Source: Schoenoplectus triqueter (lineage: Eukaryota > Streptophyta > Magnoliopsida > Poales > Cyperaceae). From it: a stretch of DNA of 64,000 nt. The position numbers and the translations under genes were made by a program. The stretch lies in NCBI GenBank assembly GCA_964058805.1, contig CAXKVV010002144.1:372001-436000 (forward strand), read 5' to 3'. Below are positions 54,491 to 64,000 of the stretch, piece by piece (the stretch's first letter is position 1; every line of letters starts with the position of its first letter). The notes under the pieces are model-generated. The model was given only the letters and a program-made list of their open reading frames with translations, had not been told where the DNA came from and made no database searches.

Positions 54491-57400
54491 TCGGTGGCAT
54501 GGGCCTTTCACCTTCATGGTCTATGAGTTGGTATGCGCCGCCCTCGTATACCTTCTCAATTACATATGGCCCTTCCCAGTTCGGAGAGAATTTCGGACCG
54601 ATGTGCCGGCCAATGATCGGCCTTTTAAGGACAAGAACAAGCTCTCCTTGTTGAAATGCCCTGACTCGCGCCATTTTGTCATATGCCCTTGCCATTTTTG
54701 CCTGATATATTTCAAGGTTCTGCTGGGCTATTAGTCTCTTCTCGTCCATGGCATCCAACTCGTCCAATCTAAGTTGCTGGCATTCATCCATGGTCATATC
54801 ATTTTGCATAGCCACCCGCAATGATGGTAATACTACCTCAAGAGGGAGGACGGCTTCAACCCCAAAAGCCAGAGAATACGGGGTAGCTTGCGTAGGTGTT
54901 CGGTACGTGGTCCGATAAGCCCATAATGCCTCCTGTAGACGATTATCCCAGTCTCATTGGTTGCCGTCCACGGTCTTTTTCATAATATTGATCAGGGTTT
55001 TGTTAAAAGCTTCGGCCAGGCCGTTGGCTCTCGGGTTATAAATGGACGAGAATCTCCAATCAATGTTAAATTGCTCCGCCAGGGCATAGACTTTGGAGCT
55101 CTTGAAGGCCGTTCCATTATCAGATATTATTCGTTGCGGTGTACCGAATCGGTAGAGGATGTGCGTCTTGAAGAACTTAACCACATCGGATGCTTTAACT
55201 TCTTTAAGTGGAACGGCTTCGGCCCATTTTGTAAAATAATCCGTCGCCGCCAGGATAAACCGGTGACCTCTCGACGTAGGAGGGTCTATGGGCCCCACTA
55301 TATCTGTGCCCCACATATTAAATGGCCAGGATGCTACTGTGGGGTGCAACGGGTTTGGCGCTTGATGTATAAAAGGGCCATGTATCTGGCACATGCGACA
55401 CTTCCTTGCATGCTCTTCACAATCAGCCACCATCGTGGGCCAATAATACCCCATTCGCTTGATTTTTAACTTCATTTTCGGCCCAGACTGATGTGCTCCG
55501 CATAGTCCAGAATGAACTTCTTTCATAACCTGCTTGGCTTCAGGCCCTGATACACACCTCAACCATAATTGATCATAAGACCTACGGTATAGCGTATTGC
55601 CCACATATGCATACCATAGTACCCGCTTTCTTAGTTGATCAGCGATTCTTTTATCCTTGGGGAGGGTGCCATGCCGGAAATATTCGATGAACGGCTGTCT
55701 CCAATCATCATCTTCTTCAGTTATCATTGTTTCTTGGCATTCTATCTTTTCTGGCCCAATATTTTCATTATTCGCATTGTCTGTCGTCTGACACAATGAT
55801 AATGGCCTTCTATTGCGGACGATGATGTGGATTTCCGGCTCTGTTGGTTCACCCAGCTCCTTGGCGAGTTTGGCCAACGCATCTGCTTCACCATTCACGG
55901 CCCTCGTGACCTTCTCAATGGACACGTACGGGATTTTCTTCATTAATTCCATGGCCTTTTGGTGATATTGTATTAGTTCCGGCTTTAAAACCTTATATTC
56001 GCCAATTATTTGATTTATTATCAGCTGTGAATCCCCAAAGATGCGCACAGCCCTGATCTCTAGCTCCAGTGACAGCTCTAGTCCGGCGATGAGTGCCTCA
56101 TACTCTGCTTCATTATTTGTACATGGTTCGGTTAAAGCTAGAGAATGTCGTATTATCCCGCCTTCCGGGGTTACGAAGACTAGTCCTGCGCCGGCTCGCA
56201 CAGTTGGGACTCCCGGGCCCGCGATCGGCTTGATTGACGAGGCACCATCAAAGTACATCTCCCATATAGGACTTCCTTCTTCAACATGTAGAGTTTCTTC
56301 ATCAGGAAAGTCACATTTTCATGGGGAGTCATCTTGGATCGGGTGTGCAGCCAGGAAATCTGCTAGCGCCTGCCCCTTGATCGCCTTTTGCGGTGTATAT
56401 GTGATGTCAAACTCAGTGAGAATGATCGCCCATTTGGCCAGCCTCCCCGTCAGCATTGGCCGAGTCATCAGATACTTGAGAGGGTCCACCTTGGATATTA
56501 AAATGATTTTATGGGCTAGCATGTAATGCCTCAATTTCTTCACCGCGAAGATTAGGGCTAAACAATGCTTTTCAATCAGTGAATACCCATGTTCTGCCCC
56601 TACCATCATGCGACTTAAGTAATATAGCGCATTTTGATTACCATCCTGGTTTTCTTGTGCCAATAGGGCTCCCAAGGATCCATCCAGGGCGGTTGTATAT
56701 AGAATAAGCTCCTTCCCGGGTATGGGCGCCGCCAATACTGGAGGGTTGAGCAGATATGCCTTGATTTCTTCAAAGGCTCGCTGGCACTCGCCATCCCATT
56801 TAAACGGGATATTCTTCTTAGTCAGCCGGGTGAAGGGTTGGATTTTACCCGATAGGTTGGCTATGAACCGCCTGATGTACGCCAATTGCCCTTGCAAAGA
56901 TCGCAATTGTTTTAAATTCTTTGGCGGGGATAGTTCAGTTATTGCTTTGATCTTGCCCGGGTCTATTTCAATTCCCCTGTGGCGTACCACAAACCCTAGG
57001 AATTTACCAGATGATACCATAAATGCGCATTTCAACGGGTTTAATTTGAGCGCGTGTTCTCTTAGGCGGTTGAAAACGACCTCGAGGTATTGGAGGTGTT
57101 CTTCATATGACATGGCTTTGATGACTAGATCGTCCACATAGCATTCTACTATTTTGTGGATCAGATCGTCGAATATCTTCGTCATCGCCCGTTGGTAGGT
57201 GGCTCCCGCATTTTTGAGCCCAAACGGCATGACTTTGTAACAATATATGCCAATCGGCGTGCGGAATGCCGTATGCCTCTCATCTTCTGGCGCCATTTTA
57301 ATTTGATTATAGCCCGCATAACCGTCCATGAAGAAGAAGACTTCATAGGAGGATGTATGGTCGATTATGATTTCGGTTACTGGGAGCGGGAAATCATCTT

Positions 57401-60400
57401 TGGGGCACGCCTTGTTTAGGTCCCGAAAGTCCACGCAAATGCGGATCTGCCCATTTTTCTTTTTAACCGGGACAATGCTAGCCACCCATTCTGGCGTCTC
57501 TTCTTCTCGTATGAAGCTGGCGTCGATGAGTTTCTTTGTCTCTTCCACGACCTTCTCTTCGAGTTCTATTCTCATTCGCCTCGGCGCTTGTTTAATTGGC
57601 TTGAAGGTTGGATCAATTTTCAAGTAATGGACCGCCACGTTGGGATCTAATCCAGGCATCTCTTTATAACTCCAAGCGAAGCAGTCCATGTAGCTTTTAA
57701 GGAACGTCTTCAACCTGTCAGCCACCTCTTCCGGCAATGACGCGCTTATGAAAGTTGGTCGTGGGTCTTCTTCTGTCCCCAAATTAATTTCCGCTAACTC
57801 ATCGACCGTGTTAGGTTCCTTTTCTAGCTGCTTCAAAGCATTTTTCAGGACCGGGGTATTGTCCTCTTCTGTTTCATTATCTGGCATTTCAACAGAAGTC
57901 ATGCAGCAGCTTTCTTCCATACAGTACTCCTTGAGAGACCCCTCAAAACATGCTGCGTCATCGCAGTTATACCCTAGCCCTCGGGTATATTTTATTTTGC
58001 CATCCAGGCCCAGGACTTTATTCTGGCCGCCATTCCAGAGTTCATCGAAGCGCTTGGCCTCGGCCTTGGATATGTCTCTCAGACATTTCGCCCTTTTTGC
58101 CAGTTTATACAGCTCCTTTCCAAAGGGATGAGATGCAGCGTCATCGCTCGTTGCATTCTCTAATTCTTGTTCTATCACCCATTTCTTCCAAGTGTTGTGA
58201 TCAGGGTTCTTCAGAGACTGGGTTGAATCGCTCTGATAGAAAATTATAGCCTTGTGAATGATAGTTTTCCCTTTGATGCGTTCCACCTTTGCCGGCACAA
58301 CAAAGGTCTTTAGGGTTTGAATGTGGTTCACCTCCCTCGGTATAAGGTCTTTAAAATGCCTTTCGGGAACCACAGTAATTTCTAGCGCTGCCATCTCTTC
58401 TTCTATCTCAATGTTCATGACTGAGTTGGAGCGGTAGATTTCTTTGATCGGCTTACGTCTCGCAATCTTGGGTTTGTTAGGTACAGGAGTATGCGAGATC
58501 GTATAAGCCACCCCTTTGCCTTTGTTATTTGAGTTGTGCGGAGCTGGGTCTTGTTGAAAGCTCTTCGGGAGTTGGATTGTCCCGTTTCTATGCCCTTCTT
58601 CTATGAGGTCTTTGAATACCCAACATTCTTCAATAGTATGACCTAATATGCGATGATAAGGGCAGAACTCGCCTTCGCCGGCTTTTTCTATGTCTCCGGG
58701 TCTTTTACAGACGGGAAGTGTCAATCCGCTCTTTAGGGCCTGCTCAAATATCCGAGCTGTTTTATTTTTCAGGAAAGAGTATGGTTTACTCTTCTTGACC
58801 TTGAGGGTTTGCATGACGGTCGGTTGTTTAGCTTTCGTTTCTTCCCCCTTTGATTCATCTACTATGACAATTACCCGTTTGCCGCTATCGGGTGTTTGTC
58901 TTTCAGGGGTCCCGGAACGGGGTTCGCTCGTCACCTCCTTGAGTAGCTCGGAGTTATAGATCGCGGTTTGCAGGTTTTCAATCATTACCATGATTTCATT
59001 GTGTTGCGTCTTGATATCCTGCATCACTTCCCATTGTTCAGACACCTCTCTTCTATTATTTTCAACCTGGTGCCTTATTTCGTCGATCGCATTCCAGACG
59101 CGACCTTCAAAATTTTCCCGCCACGAGCGTTCTTCATTTATAGGCCTCGGCCTAACCGGGTTATCCCTTCCGCTACCGGGTCCCGTGTTGATCATATATG
59201 ACTCCTCGCTTTCATTATCTGTTTCAGGCCCTTTATATGGCTTCTTGAGGATGTGATAGATGATCTCTTCGTCAGATTCCTCTTCCCAGGGTTGACGATC
59301 ATGGCCAGATTCTTCTCCCGAGGTGGTATCGCCCGGGTTGTTAGAATCTTCGGAGTCTTCTCCCGAAGTTGCCTCTATGATCTGAATTTGAGGGGTGTTG
59401 GCAGGCTTAAAATTGAAAATGACCTCCTCTTCAGAATCACTTGCATTTATTTCGCTCGGTGTTATTTGGGCCTTATACGCAGCCACCTGTTTGAAGCGGA
59501 AAGTTGCTTCTTCACCCGACTTTCTTCCGGGTCTTTGGGCTCGAGCACCTCGGGGTTTAATATTAAATTTGACCTCTTCTTCTTCTCCGGATGAGGTATC
59601 AAATTTAGGGCCTTTGTTGAAGGGCTTCTGACCTGCTTTTGTCGTTGGCCGGCTCGGCGGATTTAGGCAGAAAATATTGGGCGTCATTGAATTTAATCTC
59701 ATGCACCCCGAATGGCTTGACATCTCCGTCAATTCTCTTTTGCTTACCATTCTCAATATATTTCAGGCACTGGTGCAGAGTAGAGGGTATGACCTGATTG
59801 CTGTGAAGCCACGGGCGACCCAGCAACGCCCGATAAGAGGTTTCAGCGTCAATGACATAGAATTTAGTAGGCGCTTTTAGACTTCCGCATTGCAGGTTCA
59901 GAATTATAGCTCCCAGGGCCTTTTGGGAGTTTTGATTGAAGCCATGAATAATCACCTTTTCATCAGATAAGTTTTTCACGTCCAAGGTGATGGTTTTTAG
60001 AGTTTTAAGCGGCATGATATTGATCGAAGACCCTGCGTCGACCAAGATGCGGCCAATCTTTTGCCCTCCACAATTTCCTGTGATGTACAGTGGGCGATTG
60101 TGGTCAACGGTGCCTATTAGGAGGTCGTCGTCCGTGAAATTTATACAGGCGGCCCGTTTGGCGGTGAATAGGGCTTCTTGCATATTTTGCTCTACGAAGT
60201 ATGACTTGTACTTCTCGGGATCTTGCAAGGCCTGGATTAGTACCTCCCTTAGGTCTTGTGACATCATCAATGCGTCAAATATGCTTAATAGCGCTGGGAT
60301 CTTACGCAGATGTGCCAACACATTATATTCTTCGCCCGTCGACCGGGTCTTTTCTAGGTTCTTGCTTGGATTCTCGACCTCTTTACCTTTATTCAGGGCC

Positions 60401-63400
60401 TTATCCTTTCCTTTATCGGAATCCTTGGGAGCCTGTCTCTCGGGTATATAAGTCCCGGACCGGAGTACGGCTTTACATTCTTCATTTTTGGTCCCAGAGG
60501 TGCTTGCTTCCCCTTCGTCATTCGGGAAGAACATCTCCTCTAATGTTGGCATATCTTCGTCGTGAGAAGAATATACCATGTTGCACGAAGCACCCCAGAT
60601 TTCTTCGCTTTCTTCTTTATTTATTTCTTCATCTATATTTTCTTTCTCTTGACCTAGGGTTAGCTTCTCCCAGTCTTCTTTGGAGATGAAATGTTGAAGG
60701 GTGATCGCCTCGGGACTGCCCTGCTCATATTCTTCAATTTTATTCTTTCTGGACTTGTTGCTTCTATGCTTCTTTCTTTTCTTAAGAACCTGGTCTTGGC
60801 TCTGGTCCACTTTATAATACACCCTGGGTTTTGGTGGGACTACTGGCGTGATATCGTCTTTCCATTTCATACCAGATTCTTTCTTGAGAGCTTTAAGCAT
60901 TTTAATCGATTTCTTTGATAAGTGCGTAGTCCATTGCTCTTCTTGGTCTTCGCTTAACTGGCCCGGGACTTTCTCTTCCTCATGAGAGATCGTGTTGGCC
61001 TGCTCATGGGCTGATGGGCTTTGCAAGAACCCCTTAGGCAAAGTAATTTCACCGTTTTTGTATGCCTTTTCGACCCAATCTTTGAAGACCCAGCAATCTT
61101 CAATTGAGTGCCCTATTATTCTGTGGTATGGGCAAAAGTTGGGTTCGTCCGATTTATCGGCATCTTCCGGGCGTTTACTGGCCGGCAGGGTTAGGCCGTT
61201 CTTCAGTGCCCCTCTGAAGATTTGGGCAACTTTATCTTTTCTGAAGGAGTACGGTTTAGATTTCTTTTGTTTGAGAGATTCAAAACTCCGTGAACTCCCT
61301 CCCGGGTTAGGCCTGGGTCCCTTATTGTAATTATTGCCATTTGTGCCACTGCTGCCGCCTTGGGTGTCTGCGTTAGCGACCATCTTATCTTTTAGCGAGG
61401 TGAATGCCACTTTGGTTTCAGCTCGGGCTCCTCGTTGCGGCCTATTATTCATAAAGTTCGGCACGGTGTGCGGTGACATCCTTTCCATGTTGGATACCGA
61501 TCTGAGCAAGTCTTTGAATGTGTTGACCTTTGTCACACCAAGAAGCATGCCCATCCACCCGTCAATGTTTTTCATGATTAGGTTGACGGCCTCATCTTCG
61601 GTTAATGTGCGGTCGCATTTAATGCTGAGGTTCCGCCATCTATTGATAAAATCTGTCATTGACTCCCCTTTCTTGGGCTTAGTGCTTGCCAGATCGGCTA
61701 TGTTTATTTTGTCAGACACCATGACAAATCGCGCCCTGAACGAGTCTGCCATCTCGTCCCAGGTTCTGTTGCTGTTGTTTTCCAGCGAATAGTACCATTG
61801 GAAAGCGGTTCCCACTAGGCTCTGAGGGAATTGTCTTAACAACAGTGCATCATTGCCGCCCGTGTTGCCGCACGAGGCTACAAAATGGGCCAGGTGTTGT
61901 TCGGGGTTCAGGTCTTTATTGCCTTCCCCGGAGAAGGTCCTGAAGCGGGGGATCACATACCCTTTAGGATATTCTTCTAAGTCGTATATGGCAGGGTATG
62001 GATGCCCACAGTTTTTAACGGGAGGGATAGCGTATCCACCTCCAGCTATCTGCATTTGCTGGGCAATCATGGCTTGAATCTCTTTCCGGGATATTCCCGT
62101 TGGTTCAGCCTCCACATCTATAGTTCTATGTGGATGGGGTTTAGAATCGACGGGTTGTTTCCCCTTATGATTGCTTTTGGTACTGTGGACTCCTTCTTGA
62201 CGGGAGCTACCAGCTTTGAAATTGGCGTCTTGTGATTCTTGTAATGATTTGACCGCCTTAATCAGTTCTTCGTTTTGCTTTAGCATGGTAGCGATTAGCT
62301 CCCGTTGCCTAATCAGCTCTTCGTCCCGTGCCTCGATGTGGCCCTTTAATATTTCTATTTCATCGATGGGCATCTCGGGACGTGTTTCAACTTCATCTTC
62401 GTTGTCGAAGAAGTCAGGGTTTTCGTTATGGTCTTCCCCTTCCCTGCTATTGCCCTCGGGGTTGACTCTCTTGGGTGGTCTCCCTTTTCTACCATTATTT
62501 TTGTTGGTATTTGTGACATGAGCTTGATTAGGCGGAGACTGGTCGTCCTGGACCATATTCACCTCACCATCAGTATCTGGGTCAGTATCGTAGCTTATAC
62601 TGATGGTATTGACCGAGAAGTGCTCTTCATAGCGAGCGGTTCTTCTCTTCTTCTTCGCTTGGTCAGGGGCAGTTATTTTTAGACTATTGAGTGGTATTCT
62701 CGAGCCTAATCGGCTGAATACACTCTTCTGGCCCAAGCGGCTGAACACGCTCTCGGGCGGAGCGTTGGACCTGCCGGCCTTGCTGGGCTGGGCTTGAGAT
62801 TGGGGCTTTATTGGCTGGGGACCCTTTGGGACCCACACCTGCTGGGTGTTAGGTGTTGCCTTTGATGTAAACCTCCTTGGGTTCGGAGTTGAGGCAATGG
62901 CTTGCGGCTGAACCGTGCTTTGAGAGTGATCGGGGCGGGAGACGTATCGTCTCGATCTAGCGTTCTTGACGCTCTTCCTCTGCTTGAGGGCCCTGTGAGC
63001 CTTATAGATGGCTTCTGCAGGGGTTTGAGATTTGTCTTGGCGGCGCTGAGGCCTTTGAGTTGGGAGAGGTGTGGGCTTAGGCACCTCCCATGCCTGGCGG
63101 AGTTGGCCTGTGACCGAGTTCTTGGCCACTATTCGGAGAGCCGTGAATTTGTTGGATACTGGGATAGCTGGCCTAGCCACCAGCTGGTTTTGGTATGCAT
63201 CCAGGGCCCTCTTCCTGGACGCTTGAGAGTTACGGGCAGTTTGGGCTGCTGCCTTTGGGGCTGTCTTCTTAGACGGTCGCCTTCTCCTCTTTGGGGAGGT
63301 AGTAGGAGAGGCCATGACGTTGTTTGAGATCCCCTTGGGAGTCAGGGTGATCGATTCTTCCTCCTCGTCCGGGATGGAGATCCGGACGGTCGCGGGAGTG

Positions 63401-63537
63401 AAGGTGGCCACTGGAGCTGGGCCGTAAATGGTGAGTTCTTGCGGGATGGTCCCGAAGAACATGAAAAGCTTGCCCTTTGGGCTCTTTGCAGGAGTGACGG
63501 TGTAGGGAGCGAGGTTGAAGTTTCCGAAATATGCCAT
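54456..63537 (-). pseudogene. gag-pol: gag-pol of element X, full length but broken
   Basis: About 3,030 codons in one frame from the ATG at 63537, which is 3 bases after an acceptor-like TTTTGCAG. Same domain order as Y: basic gag N-terminus, coiled coil, gag domain, CX2HX4HX4C, protease DAGSS, second intact CX2HX4HX4C, RT with YVDD at 57140-57129, RNase H, archaeal-type RNase H, integrase HHCC and D,D35E, and no chromodomain. This copy has the longest unbroken start (to 59605). Lesions: an 8-base deletion near 59655 just after the protease region (frame shift), TGA at 56321-56319 (from TTA) between the two RNase H domains, and TGA at 54956-54954 (from CGA) in the integrase after the D35E motif. 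None is shared with Y or Z, so each copy decayed on its own after insertion. Confidence 0.93.
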
Positions 63538-63653
63538 TTCCTGCAAAACAAAAATACTTGAAAATCATTAGTCATTTTAGCACATAGAAGACCACTTGTA
63601 TCTCTTAATTATTCTATTTGCCTCTCTCTTTCAGAGATAAGAGGAGAATCTAG

Positions 63654-63671
63654 GTCCCACTGGGCGTGCCA
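63654..63671 (-). other. Primer-binding site of X
   Basis: On the minus strand TGGCACGCCCAGTGGGAC starts 5 bases after the LTR end at 63677. It differs from the Y site at one base. Confidence 0.75.
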
Positions 63672-63676
63672 GATCC

Positions 63677-64000
63677 TGTGCGACCCTTTTTCGCGCGCCG
63701 CCGCACCGCCGCCGGGCGATGGGTTCTGCGGAAGAAGGACACGGAGATCCCTCCCGAGCGTGCATCTGATGGGTGTCGGCCGATTCTGCCGTTTAGAGAT
63801 ATTTGGATGCACATTCAGGGGGTTTTTTAGTGATTGTGAGTTCTTGTAGATTCCGGTGGGCGCAAGCCCCCACCGTTAATTACCCTGGGCTAGGAACCTC
63901 GAGGCACCTCTGGATCTTTGAAAGAGAGAAGCAAATAGTATAGTTAAAAGATGGTCAAGTGGTCGTCTAAGTTTATAAAAAGGGGTCTACGGAAGATGAA
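63677..64000 (-). repeat. 5' LTR of element X, last 324 bp (rest beyond window)
   Basis: Starts on this strand as TGTGCGACCC, the complement of the LTR end. It matches 46533-46857 with three substitutions and one length change in a GC-rich triplet run. The window ends inside the first dyad box. Confidence 0.9.

Larger units (their letters stand above)
46533..64000 (-). mobile_element. Element X: Tat/Ogre-type gypsy retrotransposon inserted in Y 3' LTR
   Basis: The youngest insertion by position. Read on the minus strand: the end of the 5' LTR (64000-63677), PBS (63671-63654), gag-pol (63537-54456), a spacer with the 241-bp duplication, a vestigial PMD gene (~52880-52480) and the 3' LTR (~52435-46533). 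It is the same family as Y and Z in coding sequence, but U3 is strongly diverged and the antisense gene is nearly gone. Confidence 0.92.

Overview
The window is plant nuclear DNA made almost entirely of three nested, very long LTR retrotransposons of one Ty3/gypsy family. The family shows the hallmarks of the plant Tat/Ogre clade: LTRs of about 6-7 kb, a single gag-pol frame of about 3,030 codons, a D-A-G-S protease, a second (archaeal-type) RNase H after the normal one, an integrase without a chromodomain, and an extra gene in antisense orientation between pol and the 3' LTR. That gene encodes a plant mobile domain (PMD, MAIN/MAIL-like) protein. I see no ordinary host gene, tRNA or rRNA. I cannot name the species; gene-poor heterochromatin of a large-genome flowering plant fits best.

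Layout, left to right. 1-1081: older flanking DNA, a possible Copia-type LTR remnant followed by degenerate satellite-like repeats. 1082-22039: element Z (minus orientation): 3' LTR 1082-7729, PMD gene on the plus strand about 8010-11718, pol-gag 22039-13465; its first ~166 gag codons and 5' LTR lie beyond the window. 22040-46532: element Y (plus orientation), inserted into Z's gag: 5' LTR 22040-28926, PBS, gag-pol 29066-38151, PMD gene on the minus strand 43573-39892, start of the 3' LTR 43864-46532. 46533-64000: element X (minus orientation), inserted into Y's 3' LTR: 3' LTR 46533 to ~52435, a vestige of the PMD gene, pol-gag 63537-54456, PBS, and the first 324 bp of its 5' LTR. The insertion order is therefore Z, then Y, then X. 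Y's two LTRs differ at about 13 of the 2.67 kb shared (hand count), so Y is young.

All three gag-pol frames are broken, each at different places (nonsense codons plus one short indel each). By contrast, the PMD gene of Y is open through all six exons. It can be modelled with five coding introns, all in phase 1, plus a leader intron. Z's PMD gene has two nonsense codons and X has lost most of the gene.

Several structures are not explained by the usual element anatomy: (i) arrays in every LTR of a ~21-22 nt dyad box whose arms change in a compensated way between copies; (ii) a 12-13 bp hairpin in the PMD-gene leader that keeps pairing between diverged copies; (iii) a zinc-knuckle module duplicated on both sides of the protease; (iv) a predicted ~4.4 kb leader intron running from just downstream of the LTR promoter to 3 nt before the gag start codon; (v) three ~33 bp dyad elements around the transcription start; and (vi) a G-box array in U3.
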